Positions 53,989 to 63,278 of a stretch of DNA of 64,000 nucleotides are shown here, piece after piece (the first letter of the stretch is position 1; each line of letters opens with the position of its first letter). The notes beneath the pieces are model-generated. The model did no database searches, was not told the origin of the DNA, and worked only from the letters and a program-made list of their open reading frames with translations. The stretch covers positions 124,001-188,000 of the forward strand of contig CBIHOF010000005.1 in assembly GCA_966211955.1 (NCBI GenBank). Reading direction: 5' to 3'. This DNA is from Albitalea sp966211955 (lineage in GTDB: Bacteria; Pseudomonadota; Gammaproteobacteria; Burkholderiales; Burkholderiaceae_C). A program made the translations under genes and the position numbers.

Positions 53989-54989
53989 GGCCGCTCCTTT
54001 GCCTTCCGTCGCCGGAAGGCAGCCAGCCACTGGCCGGCCAGCCCGCGCGGCGCGGTGATCAGCGCATGCAGCAGCGCGGCGCCAAAGAACACCATGGCCA
54101 GGTAGCCATTGACGCCCAGGTCGACCAGCAGCGAGGGCACGGCACGCAGCAGCAGGCCAGCGACCAACGCGCCCATCCAGTGGTAGGCGCCGCCGATGAG
54201 CGTCAGCGCGAACAGCATCACCGACTCGCTGGCGGCAAACGCTCGACCGTCAAGCTGGCCCACGGCTCCCGCCTGCAGCGCGCCGGCCACGCCTGCGCAC
54301 ACTCCGGCCAGGCCAAAGGCCCAGGTCTGGTACAGCAGCACGTTGACGCCCGCTCCCTCCGCCACCGCCTCGCCGCGGCGGATCAGCGCCCACGAGCGGC
54401 CGGCCCGCGTGCGCCGGTGCAACTCCAGCAGTGCCAGCATGGCGGCCAGCCAGGCGGCGACGTAGGCGAGGTATGCGCCCTCGCCTTGCGCGATGGCGGG
54501 GCGAGGCAACATCAGCCGCTCGCTGCCGCTGATGCGACCCAGCAGGCCCACTCCGCCATCGGGGAACCCGGTCGCGCTGATCACCACCTGAAAGCCGCCC
54601 GCGAGCATCAGTGTCACCAGGGCAAGGTACAGGCCCTTCAGGCGCAACGCGGGCAGTCCAGCCACCATGCCCACCACGCCCGCAGACAACCCGGCCGCAA
54701 TCACGCAGGCTTCGAAGGGCCAGTGCAGCCCATGGCCCACGCGCAGCGCGATCCAGCCGCCGACCCCCAGGAGGGCGTACTGGCACAGGCTCACGAGGCC
54801 CAGCTGGCCGTACAGCAGCGCCACGCCGGCAGCGGCAATGGCCAGCGCGAGCGACGATGTGAGGGTCTTGATCCAGTAGGCGTTGGCGAGCCACGGCAGC
54901 AGCGCGGCAACAGCCAGTATGACCAGCACCATGCGCAGCACGGCAAGGCGGGCGGCGCGCCGCTCGCGTCGAATGGGATCGGGAGTCAT
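53985..54989 (-). CDS. livM: Branched-chain-type ABC permease LivM-like
   Basis: A 334-aa inner-membrane permease with about eight to ten transmembrane helices. The characteristic LGLVSLCQYALLGVGGWIAL and LRLKGLYLALVTLMLAGGF are present. The start overlaps the stop of LivH (ATGA). It forms the channel with LivH. Confidence 0.92.
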   Translation of the reverse strand: MTPDPIRRERRAARLAVLRMVLVILAVAALLPWLANAYWIKTLTSSLALAIAAAGVALLYGQLGLVSLCQYALLGVGGWIALRVGHGLHWPFEACVIAAGLSAGVVGMVAGLPALRLKGLYLALVTLMLAGGFQVVISATGFPDGGVGLLGRISGSERLMLPRPAIAQGEGAYLAYVAAWLAAMLALLELHRRTRAGRSWALIRRGEAVAEGAGVNVLLYQTWAFGLAGVCAGVAGALQAGAVGQLDGRAFAASESVMLFALTLIGGAYHWMGALVAGLLLRAVPSLLVDLGVNGYLAMVFFGAALLHALITAPRGLAGQWLAAFRRRKAKERP

Positions 54990-55843
54990 GCTTTTCGTGA
55001 AACGTCGCGCCAGAGCACGATGGCCAACAGCGCGATGAGGAACGGCGTGGCGGTGCGGAACGCCGAGAAGCCGGGGACCAGCACCGCGACAGCCTCGAGC
55101 ATGCCGATCGAGATGCCCGCTGCCACGGTGGCCGGAAGCGACGACAGGCGGCCGATGATCGCAGCGGCGAAGGCCGGGATGACGAGGAACGTCAGCACCG
55201 TTGCCTGCAAGCGAACGATGTTGGCCAGCAGCAGCCCGCACACGCCGGCGAAGGCCCCCGAAATAACCCACGCCGTCGTGTCCACCTGCAGCACGCGGAT
55301 GCCCAGGATGGCGCTGAGCCCGCGCTGATCCGCCAGCGCGCGCATCGCCAGGCCGATGCGGGTGCGCGACAGCAGCAGGCCCACGGCGGCCATCATCGTC
55401 ACCGCGGCAGCCAGGCCGAGAACGCGCGTGTAGGTCAGGCGCACATCGGCGAACTCGATCGCGCCCGCATCGGTCGGCAGCACCAGGCGCCGAGGCTGCT
55501 CGCCCCAGAACCATTCGGTGAAACCGAGCACGATGAGCGCCAGGCCAAGCGTGCCGATCGAGCGCACCGTTGGTTCACGCTCGGCCAGGCTTGGCGCAAG
55601 CAGGCGGCCGTAGGCGAGCGAGATGGCGACCGAGGTCGCCACCGCGGCGAGCGCAGCCAGCGCCAGCGGCCACTCGTGGTCCAGCGCCGACCAGGCGACG
55701 TAGGCACCCACCGCGCCGAGCGCGCCGAACGCAAAGTTCAGCACCCCCGAGGAGCGGTACAGCACGACCAGCCCGACGCCCGACAGCGCATAGACCGCGC
55801 CCACGCCCAGGCCCGAGATCAGGAATGGCAACAGATCGGGCAT
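54986..55843 (-). CDS. livH: Branched-chain-type ABC permease LivH-like
   Basis: A 285-aa permease with about seven transmembrane helices. The motifs SGLGVGAVYALSGVGLVVLY and LNFAFGALGAVGAYVAW near the N-terminus are diagnostic of LivH. AMRALADQRGLSAILGIRV carries the ATPase-coupling loop. It pairs with LivM. Confidence 0.92.
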   Translation of the reverse strand: MPDLLPFLISGLGVGAVYALSGVGLVVLYRSSGVLNFAFGALGAVGAYVAWSALDHEWPLALAALAAVATSVAISLAYGRLLAPSLAEREPTVRSIGTLGLALIVLGFTEWFWGEQPRRLVLPTDAGAIEFADVRLTYTRVLGLAAAVTMMAAVGLLLSRTRIGLAMRALADQRGLSAILGIRVLQVDTTAWVISGAFAGVCGLLLANIVRLQATVLTFLVIPAFAAAIIGRLSSLPATVAAGISIGMLEAVAVLVPGFSAFRTATPFLIALLAIVLWRDVSRKA

Positions 55844-55858
55844 CGCAGCAGCCTCAGA

Positions 55859-57109
55859 TCAAAGCCCGAGCTTCTTTTCCTGCTCGCGCAGGTCGCTCAG
55901 TTCGGGATCGGCGGCCATCAAGCAGCCCTTGCTGACCTGCTTGAAGCCATTGCCGCTGACCTGTGCGATCGGGCCGCTGCTGTTGGCGTTGTGACGCGCA
56001 GCGTCGCCCACGTAGAACGGCCGGCACAGGATGTCGCTCTTGAAGCCTTTGACGCCCCGCAGCGCTGCGCTGACGCTGGCACGGTCGATCTTCTTCGGGT
56101 CCATCTTCAGCAGCGCCTCGGTGGCGATGCGCGCTGCAAGATAGCCGGCTTGCGCGAATGAATCACGCGGGTCGCTCTTGGCGCCGAAGGCTTCCATCGT
56201 CGCCTTCCAGTTCAGGTTGTCCGTGCCGGCCGACTCCACCGGCATGAACTCCAAGTGGAGGTCGAAGTTGCCGTTCCAGGCCGGCCCGATGGTCTTGGGC
56301 ACGTCGAAGTTGTAGGCCGGCGTGCTGGAGACGAAATGGATCTTCTTCGCCAGGCCCTGTTGCTCGGCGGCGGCCAGCATCGGCACCATGATGCCCTTGG
56401 GCAGGTTCAGGATGATCGCGTCGGGCTTCTTCGAGGCCGCCTGCAGCATCGTCGAGGTGGCGTCGGGCGAGCCCGGATCGACGGCGATCACGTCGACGTC
56501 CACGCCGTTGGCCTTGCCCCAGTCTTTCGCACCATCACAGGCCCAATTGCCAAGGCTCGGGATGTTGGGGATCACGCAGACCATCTTCTTGGCCTTGTAC
56601 TGTTGCGCTGCATACATCGCGACCACGGTGCCCGAGACGCGCGGCCCCGCGTTCACTGGCACGTAGTTCTTCGCGAAGAAGCACTCGCGCGGCACGCCGA
56701 CCCCGGCGATCACCATCACGTCTTCCTGCGCGTACAACTTGGCGTTGACGCCGCACTCGACGAAGCTCGAGCTGCCGACCATCGCGAGCACCTTGCGGTC
56801 CTTCACCAGCTTGGCGGCCGCCTGGGCAGCGACCTCCGGATTCCACTGGTCGTCGACGATCGTCAATTCCACCGGCCGGCCGTTGATGCCACCGTTGGCG
56901 TTGACGCACTTGAAGTAGGCCTGCGCGGCGAGTGCCGAGGCGCTGAAGTCATCGGGCCCGGTCTTTCCGACGACGGCGCCGAGCGCGATCGGCTCGCCGG
57001 TGGCGGCTTTGCCGTTATTGAGCCCGCAGGCTGGCTTGCCTTGGGCCATTGCGGCGCCCGCTGTGAGCAAGGCGGTGGCGGCGACGATACGCTGCAGTGT
57101 GGTCTTCAT
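55859..57109 (-). CDS. ABC transporter substrate-binding protein (first, Liv-type)
   Basis: A 416-aa periplasmic binding protein with signal peptide (RIVAATALLTAGAAMAQ). It has the type-1 fold motifs IALGAVVGKTGPDDFS, VELTIVDDQWNPEVA and AMVGSSSFVECG. Two Cys pairs may form disulfides. It is the receptor encoded next to the permeases. The ligand is unknown; by context, an ester, alcohol or carboxylate. Confidence 0.9.
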   Translation of the reverse strand: MKTTLQRIVAATALLTAGAAMAQGKPACGLNNGKAATGEPIALGAVVGKTGPDDFSASALAAQAYFKCVNANGGINGRPVELTIVDDQWNPEVAAQAAAKLVKDRKVLAMVGSSSFVECGVNAKLYAQEDVMVIAGVGVPRECFFAKNYVPVNAGPRVSGTVVAMYAAQQYKAKKMVCVIPNIPSLGNWACDGAKDWGKANGVDVDVIAVDPGSPDATSTMLQAASKKPDAIILNLPKGIMVPMLAAAEQQGLAKKIHFVSSTPAYNFDVPKTIGPAWNGNFDLHLEFMPVESAGTDNLNWKATMEAFGAKSDPRDSFAQAGYLAARIATEALLKMDPKKIDRASVSAALRGVKGFKSDILCRPFYVGDAARHNANSSGPIAQVSGNGFKQVSKGCLMAADPELSDLREQEKKLGL

Positions 57110-57124
57110 GTCGGGTCTCCTGGT

Positions 57125-58021
57125 TCAGAAGGGCAGGATGGTCTTGATCCACAGCGCGCTGCCTTCGGGTCGGTTGCGCACCGACATCTCGCGCTGCCAC
57201 TTGGCGGTGATGAACCAGCCCTTGCCGTTGTCGTACTTGAGCGAAGGGCCGATGGCGAAGGCCGAGCCTTTGCTGTCCGGCACGGACACACCCGCGCTGT
57301 TGTCGTTGGTGAGCTGGCGCATCGCATAGCCGCCCGCGCCGAGCACCCAGCCGTTGCCCATTCCCCAACCCGCGCAGTAGTCGAGGAAGACCTCGTTGCC
57401 GGACTTGTAGTCGGTGCCGCCGTTGCGCTGGTTCAGATTGAAAGTGAGCTTGAAGTCGCCGTTGAAGCCTGCGGGGTTGATCTGACTGACGGTGACCAGG
57501 GGCTGGAGCGACCAGTAGTTGCGACCGATGTTGGCGAGGTCGCCCTTGCTGTAGCTGCCCACCGGAGCGACGAGGTCCACCCCCAGCACGCTGTGCAGGC
57601 TCGGCGAGTGGTGGAAGGCCAGGGCCGGGCCGAACGTGACATCTCCCAGGCCGCCCTTGCGCTGCGCCAGGCCAGGCACCTCGACCTTGAGGTCCACCAG
57701 CGGGACGATGGCGTGGACCAGCAGGTTGCCGCCCGCCACGGTGTTCGCCGTGGACCACACGAAGCGCGTCGCTGCCACGTTCGCCGCCACCTTGAAAACT
57801 GGCAGCGGGATGTCGCTGCCGCTGCCGTCCTTGAGCTTGTCGGCGCGATAGACGTTCCCGTACTCCAGGACGTAGAAGCCCGGCGGCGGTGCCGCACCGG
57901 CGAGAAAGTTCTCGACCCCGGCCGGGTAGCTCGACCCCCCTCCTTCGCCCGCCTGTGCGGTCGGCACCAGGCATGCCATCGCCAATGCCGCAGCCGCGGC
58001 GGACGTTCCCGACTGTCTCAT
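57125..58021 (-). CDS. Outer-membrane channel of the MetA/phenol-degradation type
   Basis: A 298-aa protein with a signal peptide (AAAAALAMACLVPTAQA). It consists of amphipathic beta strands typical of the MetA-pathway-of-phenol-degradation outer-membrane family: GFYVLEYGNVYRADKL and LVAPVGSYSKGDLANIGRNY. The C-terminal residue is Phe (LWIKTILPF), a porin-like sorting signal. It probably lets the substrate of this operon cross the outer membrane. It is 15 bp from the binding protein. Confidence 0.85.
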   Translation of the reverse strand: MRQSGTSAAAAALAMACLVPTAQAGEGGGSSYPAGVENFLAGAAPPPGFYVLEYGNVYRADKLKDGSGSDIPLPVFKVAANVAATRFVWSTANTVAGGNLLVHAIVPLVDLKVEVPGLAQRKGGLGDVTFGPALAFHHSPSLHSVLGVDLVAPVGSYSKGDLANIGRNYWSLQPLVTVSQINPAGFNGDFKLTFNLNQRNGGTDYKSGNEVFLDYCAGWGMGNGWVLGAGGYAMRQLTNDNSAGVSVPDSKGSAFAIGPSLKYDNGKGWFITAKWQREMSVRNRPEGSALWIKTILPF

Positions 58022-58053
58022 CTTGTCTCCTATTTGTTTGAATCGCCGGTGCG

Positions 58054-59556
58054 TCAGACCGACATGCAGACGCTCTTCACTTCCGTATACGACTCGACGG
58101 CTGCGCGGCCCAGGTCACGGCCGAAGCCGCTCTGCTTGTAGCCACCGAAGGGCAGGTTGGCGTCGAGCATGTTGTGCGTGTTCACCCACACGGTCCCGGC
58201 CTTGAGCCGAGGCACGATGCGGTGCACCGCGGAGAGGTTGTTCGACCAGACGCTCGCAGTCAGTCCGTAGGGCGATGCATTCGACTGGCGGATCACGTCC
58301 TCGACATCGTCGAAAGGCATTGCTGCGAGCACGGGCCCGAAGACCTCCTCGCGCACCACTTGCATCGTCGGGTTCACGTCCACCAGCACGGTCGGCTGAA
58401 TGAAGCAGCCGGCGTCGCGTGCGCGCTTGCCACCGGTCAGTGCCGTTGCGCCCTCGCTGCGCGCCCCGTCAAGGAAGCCCATCACGCGATCGAAATGCCG
58501 CCGCGAGACCACGGGGCCCAGCTCGGAGGCAGGGTCGAACCCCGAACCGATGCGCATGCCCTCGGCGCGACGCGCAACCTCTTGCACGACCTGGTCGAAC
58601 AGGCTGCGATGCACGTACAGCAGCGAACTTGCAGCGCAGACCTGGCCCTGGTTGAAGAAGATGCCCATCGCCGCGCCCATCGCAGCGGCGGACGGGTCCG
58701 CATCCGGCAGCACGATCATGGGTGACTTGCCGCCGAGCTCGAGCGTGAAGCGTGTCATGCGATCGACCGCCGTGTGGCCGATGGCGCGGCCGGTGGGCGT
58801 GGAGCCGGTGAAGCTGATCTTGTCGATGCCGGGATGGGCGCACAACGCTGCGCCGGTGCCGCCGCCGCCGCAAACAACGTTCAGCACGCCCGCGGGCAGG
58901 CCTGCCTGCATCGCCAACTCGGCCAGGCGAAGCGCGGTCAGCGGCGTCTCGGGCGACGGCTTGACCACCACGGTGCAGCCCGCGGCCAGTGCCGGGGCGA
59001 TCTTCCAAAGCGCGATCGCGAGTGGGAAGTTCCACGGCACGACTGCTGCCACGACGCCCACCGGCTCGCGCTGCGTGTAGGTGTGATAGCGCGCGCCAGG
59101 AGGGAACGGGATCGAGCTCTGCAGCGTGCTGCCTTCGAGCTTGGTGGCCCAGCCCGCCATGTAGCGCACGAACTCGGCCGAGAAGCCGACGTCGATCATG
59201 CGCGCCACGCCCTGCAGCTTGCCCCCTTGCAAGGTCTCCATCGAGCTGAGCTCGTCGCCGTGCTCCTCGATCAGCTGCGACAGGCGAAAGAGGATGCGCT
59301 CGCGGTCGGCCGGCCGCATGCGCGACCAGGCGGAATCCTCCAGCGCGCGGCGCGCGGCCGCCACGGCAGCGTTCACATCATGTGCATCGCTGTCGGGCGT
59401 ATCAGCCACCACCATTTCGGAGGCCGGGTCGATGACGTCGATGCGCTGACTGGCGTGGGCCTCGCGGAACTCGCCATCGATGAAATTTCCGTGGCTGCGC
59501 TGTGCAAGAAAGCCGATGCGCGCCAGTTCCTGCTGGGAGAGGTCTTGGGTGTTCAT
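58054..59556 (-). CDS. NAD(P)-dependent aldehyde dehydrogenase
   Basis: A 500-aa aldehyde dehydrogenase with all key residues: Asn176 (VVPWNFP), Glu273 (LELGGKSPMI) and Cys307 (NQGQVCAASS). The C-terminal NLPFGGYKQSGFGRDLG type motif is present (DANLPFGGYKQSGFG). It would oxidise the aldehyde made by the GMC oxidoreductase to an acid. The start was chosen at MNTQDLSQQELARIG. Confidence 0.93.
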   Translation of the reverse strand: MNTQDLSQQELARIGFLAQRSHGNFIDGEFREAHASQRIDVIDPASEMVVADTPDSDAHDVNAAVAAARRALEDSAWSRMRPADRERILFRLSQLIEEHGDELSSMETLQGGKLQGVARMIDVGFSAEFVRYMAGWATKLEGSTLQSSIPFPPGARYHTYTQREPVGVVAAVVPWNFPLAIALWKIAPALAAGCTVVVKPSPETPLTALRLAELAMQAGLPAGVLNVVCGGGGTGAALCAHPGIDKISFTGSTPTGRAIGHTAVDRMTRFTLELGGKSPMIVLPDADPSAAAMGAAMGIFFNQGQVCAASSLLYVHRSLFDQVVQEVARRAEGMRIGSGFDPASELGPVVSRRHFDRVMGFLDGARSEGATALTGGKRARDAGCFIQPTVLVDVNPTMQVVREEVFGPVLAAMPFDDVEDVIRQSNASPYGLTASVWSNNLSAVHRIVPRLKAGTVWVNTHNMLDANLPFGGYKQSGFGRDLGRAAVESYTEVKSVCMSV

Positions 59557-59599
59557 GTGGCGGGGTGGTGGTGGTTGTGGGTCAAGAGAAACCGCCGCC

Positions 59600-61189
59600 T
59601 CAGCGCGCGAGCATGAACTCGGCACCGCGCTCGGCGATCATGATGGTTGGGGCGTTGGTGTTGCCGCTGCAGATCGTCGGCATCACGGACGCGTCGCACA
59701 CACGCAGCCCGCGGACGCCGCGCACACGCAGCTGCGGGTCGACGACCGCCATCGCGTCGGTGCCCATCCGGCAGGTTCCCACCGGGTGGTACACGGTCTT
59801 GGCGTACTGCCGTACAAACTGCTCGAGTTCGGCATCGGGCATGTTCTCGTTCGGACCGGGGTACAGCTCTTCGGCGACTACCTTGCTCAATGACGGCATC
59901 CGCAGGATGCGGCGCGCCAGCTTCAAGCCGCGCACGAGCGTGTCCACGTCGTCCTGAACACTGAGGAATCCGCCATCGAACTCCGCCTGCTGCATGGCGT
60001 CGGCGCTCTTCGCCCGCACGCGCCCCCGCGACTTGGGTCGCAGGAAGCACGGGTCGATCGAGATGCCGTGCACCTCGGGCATCGGCCGGTCGACGTCGCC
60101 CACCAGCACAGGCAGCACGTGGAACTGGATGTCCGGACGGCCGCCGCCGCAGGTGTCCACGAAGCCGCCGCTTTCCACGACGTTCGAAGTGAGCAGTCCA
60201 GTCTTGAACAGTTCCCACTGCAGACCGTGCTTCAGCGCAGTGAGGCCCTTGTCCTGCCCGAGCAGGCTGATCGGCTCACGGCAGCGGGCGTGGGCGATGA
60301 TCTCGAGATGGTCCTGGAAGTTCTCGCCGACACCAGGGAGATCGTGCAGCACTGGCACACCGATGCTTCGCAGGAATTCGCCCGGGCCGATGCCGGAGAC
60401 CTGCAGCAGCTTCGGCGAGGCCAGCGCCCCGGCGCTCAGCACCACTTCGCGGCGGGCCCGCGCGTGACGGGTCTGGCCGTTGCCAAGCCGGTACTCGACA
60501 CCGGTCGCCTGACCGCCTTCGATCGTCACGCGCAGCACGTGCGCGCCGTTGATGAGCGTGAGCTTCGGATCGCCCTGCACCGCCGCCAGGTAGGTCGCAG
60601 CCGTGCTGCCGCGCGTGCCGTCGATCGTCGTGGTCTGGTAGAAGCCCACGCCGTCCTGGCGGCCGCTGTTGAAGTCGTCGTTGTACGGCAAGCCCGCTTC
60701 CTGCGCCGCCTTGAGGAAAGCCAGGCTCAGCGGGTGGCGGAACTTCGTGTCACTGACGCGAAGCGGCCCATCCGTGCCGTGCATCTCGCCCGAAAAGCGC
60801 ACGTTGCTTTCGGCGCGCTTGAACACCGGCAGCACGTCCTTCCATGACCAACCCGTGCAGCCCGCTTCGGCCCACGCGTCATAGTCGGCCGCTGCGCCGC
60901 GGATGTAGACCATCGCGTTGAGTGAGCTGCCCCCGCCGGTCATGCGGCCTTGCGGCACGTACATCTTGCGGCCGTTCGCGTGCTGCTGCGGAGTCGTCTC
61001 GTAGATCCACGACCGCTCCGTTCCGATCACGCGCACGAAGGTCGCCGGCATCTTGACGAACTTGCTGCCGTCGGTTGGGCCCGCCTCGAGCAACAGTACC
61101 GAGTGGCCCGCCTTGACCAGGCGGTGTGCGATGACGCAGCCGGCCGAGCCGGCTCCGACGACGATGTAGTCGACGACTTGCTTGTCCAA
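59600..61189 (-). CDS. GMC-family FAD alcohol oxidoreductase
   Basis: A 529-aa glucose-methanol-choline oxidoreductase. The FAD-binding YIVVGAGSAGCVIAHRL is at residues about 6-22, the GMC signature 1 is GRMTGGGSSLNAMVYIRG, and the C-terminal active site carries YHPVGTCRMG (catalytic His) and SGNTNAPTIM. It is a choline/alcohol dehydrogenase type without signal peptide. The TTG at 61189 with GGAGA 6 bp upstream gives the usual N-terminus; an ATG at 61243 would add 18 atypical residues. It is the first gene of the operon. Confidence 0.9.
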   Translation of the reverse strand: MDKQVVDYIVVGAGSAGCVIAHRLVKAGHSVLLLEAGPTDGSKFVKMPATFVRVIGTERSWIYETTPQQHANGRKMYVPQGRMTGGGSSLNAMVYIRGAAADYDAWAEAGCTGWSWKDVLPVFKRAESNVRFSGEMHGTDGPLRVSDTKFRHPLSLAFLKAAQEAGLPYNDDFNSGRQDGVGFYQTTTIDGTRGSTAATYLAAVQGDPKLTLINGAHVLRVTIEGGQATGVEYRLGNGQTRHARARREVVLSAGALASPKLLQVSGIGPGEFLRSIGVPVLHDLPGVGENFQDHLEIIAHARCREPISLLGQDKGLTALKHGLQWELFKTGLLTSNVVESGGFVDTCGGGRPDIQFHVLPVLVGDVDRPMPEVHGISIDPCFLRPKSRGRVRAKSADAMQQAEFDGGFLSVQDDVDTLVRGLKLARRILRMPSLSKVVAEELYPGPNENMPDAELEQFVRQYAKTVYHPVGTCRMGTDAMAVVDPQLRVRGVRGLRVCDASVMPTICSGNTNAPTIMIAERGAEFMLAR

Positions 61190-61348
61190 CGTATGTCTCC
61201 GTGTTGCGCTGCAACCCTTCACGGCGAGTGCCGCTTGGGTCATCGGAGGACATCGTCTCGAAATCGGCGCTGCGGCCCAAGCGGTTTCGCGTTGCGTTCG
61301 CTGTGGATCAATCCGCGATGCGCATTAGGACCATCTACCCAGCACGCG

Positions 61349-61522
61349 CAGGAAACGCCGGTCGATGCGGGAGCCAGCTGGACTTTGGCGCCCGGTACTC
61401 TGCACGCTCTGACCTGCCTTGCGTTCAACCGCGAGGGCGCTGGGATAGCCCTGGGCTACGACGGCGTGGTGCGACGCAGCGCCGACAGCGGCCAGAGCTG
61501 GCAACCCGTCACAAATTTCTGA
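61349..61522 (+). pseudogene. Remnant of a BNR/YCF48-like repeat protein
   Basis: A plus-strand frame ending at TGA 61522 reads ETPVDAGASWTLAPGTL, and later GIALGYDGVVRRSADSG and QSWQPVTNF. Two Asp-box-like motifs (DAGASW and SADSGQSW) mark it as the C-terminal end of a BNR/YCF48-type beta-propeller. No upstream coding sequence of that family is present, so it is a leftover tail. Confidence 0.6.
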
Positions 61523-61547
61523 GCGGCCTGGCCGCTGAACGAGGGGC

Positions 61548-62957
61548 TCACGCAGCCGGCATGACCTCCCGGTACGCTTCAGATTCGATCTTGTACTTGC
61601 GCATCAGCTCGAAGAAGGCCCGCCGGTTCTTCTTCGCTGCACGCGCCGCATGCGTGACGTTGCCGGCATTGGTCGCCAGCAGGTTCTCGATATAGGCGCG
61701 CTCGAAGTTCTCGACCACACGCGCCTTCGCTGCACGGAATGATTCGTCGTTGTCCGGCAGCGCGTCCGGCGTGAAGCCGCCATCGAAGTCGATGTCCTGC
61801 GCGCCCAGCTGCCCGGCGTCGGACATGAGCACCGCGCGCTCCATCACGTTCTTGAGTTCGCGCACATTGCCCGGCCACTCGTGCGCCATGAGCTTCTTGA
61901 GCGCGGCAGCCGAGAGACCGGGTGCAGGCTTCTGCCATTGGCGCGCGGCCGCGCGCAGGAAGTACAGCGCCAAGCTCGGGATGTCGGATTGCCGCTCGCG
62001 CAGCAGCGGCAGGTGCAGCGCAAGCACGTTCAAGCGAAACAGCAGGTCCTGGCGGAAGGCGCCGCGCGCCGTGAGCTGGGCCGGGTTGCGGTTGGTCGCG
62101 GCAATGACTCGGACGTCCGCATGCATGACTTGGTTGGAACCAACCGGCCGGTACTCCTTGTCCTGCAGGAAGCGCAGCAGCTTGGCCTGGGCGCCATAGG
62201 GCAGCGAATCGATTTCGTCGAGGAAGAGCGTGCCGCCCTCGGCCTCGCGCACGAGGCCCGTGCGCGAGCTGTGTGCGCTGGTGTAGGCGCCCTTCACGTG
62301 GCCGAAGAGTTCGGCCTCGACCAGTTCGTTGGGGATCGCGCCGCAGTTCACCGCCACCCACGGCCCGCCGGCACGCGGCGACAGATAGTGGATGGCCTGC
62401 GCGCAGACCTCCTTGCCCGTTCCGGTGTCGCCCAGGATGAGCACGCTCGCGTCGTAGCGCGCGAGCAGCGGCACGCGGGCGATCTGCTGGGTGAAGGCAG
62501 GGCTCTCGCCGATGAGCTCGCGCAGTGCCGGGTGAATGGGTCGCGGCATGGCGGCCACGGGCGCCGGCGCGACCCCGAGCGCGCGCGCCGAGCGCAGCTC
62601 GAGCTCATGGGCTGCGATCGGAGTCCGCAGGAAATCGCAGGCGCCGCCGGCCAGCAAGCGGGCGAGCTCGGTCGCGTCCAAGTCCACCGCGGCGACCATC
62701 ACCGCGCAGCCGGGCGCCGTGGCCTTGAGGCGCGACAGCTGCGCCACGGCTTCGCCGACATCGTCCGCCGACACCACCTGGATGAGCAGGTCGCAGCCCG
62801 AGGGGGTGGCGCCGAAACCGCACAGCTTGACTTCGACCGGCAGTTCACCACCGGCCAATACCGCAACGAGCGTGGAACCAAGATCGCCCAAGGCAGTCGA
62901 TGAGCAGACCGCGATCTCAAGCGTCGTCGAAAGCTGTGCAAGCCCGTATTTGCGCAC
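61548..62957 (-). CDS. Sigma-54-dependent Fis-type activator with altered GAFTGA
   Basis: A 469-aa NtrC-like activator. The receiver-like N-terminal domain (about 10-125) has CDLLIQVV where the phosphorylated Asp is expected, so it looks inactive. The AAA+ domain has Walker A GDTGTGKE (176-183), Walker B GGTLFLDEID (241-250), and a sigma-54 contact loop reading GAYTSA (223-228) instead of GAFTGA. The C-terminal Fis helix-turn-helix is NVTHAARAAKKNRRAFFEL. The start is GTG. The target is unknown; the GMC operon on the same strand is the nearest candidate. Confidence 0.88.
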   Translation of the reverse strand: MRKYGLAQLSTTLEIAVCSSTALGDLGSTLVAVLAGGELPVEVKLCGFGATPSGCDLLIQVVSADDVGEAVAQLSRLKATAPGCAVMVAAVDLDATELARLLAGGACDFLRTPIAAHELELRSARALGVAPAPVAAMPRPIHPALRELIGESPAFTQQIARVPLLARYDASVLILGDTGTGKEVCAQAIHYLSPRAGGPWVAVNCGAIPNELVEAELFGHVKGAYTSAHSSRTGLVREAEGGTLFLDEIDSLPYGAQAKLLRFLQDKEYRPVGSNQVMHADVRVIAATNRNPAQLTARGAFRQDLLFRLNVLALHLPLLRERQSDIPSLALYFLRAAARQWQKPAPGLSAAALKKLMAHEWPGNVRELKNVMERAVLMSDAGQLGAQDIDFDGGFTPDALPDNDESFRAAKARVVENFERAYIENLLATNAGNVTHAARAAKKNRRAFFELMRKYKIESEAYREVMPAA

Positions 62958-63278
62958 GAGAGGTCTCCCCGTATTGCTTGTTCGTTCTTGGCGAAACGGA
63001 ATCTAGGCGCGCAACCGGACACGAGGCCACCCCTAAGACTTGGGGCTGCTTGTCGAAGATCGGGCTTGCAATGTGGAGACTGGTGCGAATGAGGCGTTCT
63101 TGACACAGGCTGTTGCGCCTGGCGCCGGTAAACACGGCAAGCTGGTAAAGGCGGCAGCAGGAATGCCATGTCGCTGAAGCCCCCCGCCACGTACATCTCG
63201 CAGCACGACGATACAAAGCAGGAACGCCATTTGCCTCGAGCGCCTTGTTCCGACTGTCCACCCCAACCTGATCCAGCC
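62958..63278. other. Intergenic region, no gene seen
   Basis: A 321-bp divergent space between the sigma-54 activator and the L,D-transpeptidase-like gene. No convincing ORF with a family match was found. TTGACA near 63102 lacks a good -10 partner. No sigma-54 type GG-N10-GC site stood out. Confidence 0.5.

Noticed and set aside
56255..58141. A 628-codon plus-strand ORF opposite the binding protein and channel genes
   Set aside because: The minus-strand products have signal peptides and family motifs; this frame has none.
61190..61348. Sigma-54 promoter before the GMC operon
   Set aside because: The best TTGC-like element lacks the GG dinucleotide at the right distance.
63095..63135. TTGACA-based promoter before the L,D-transpeptidase-like gene
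   Set aside because: No acceptable -10 hexamer at 16-18 bp.
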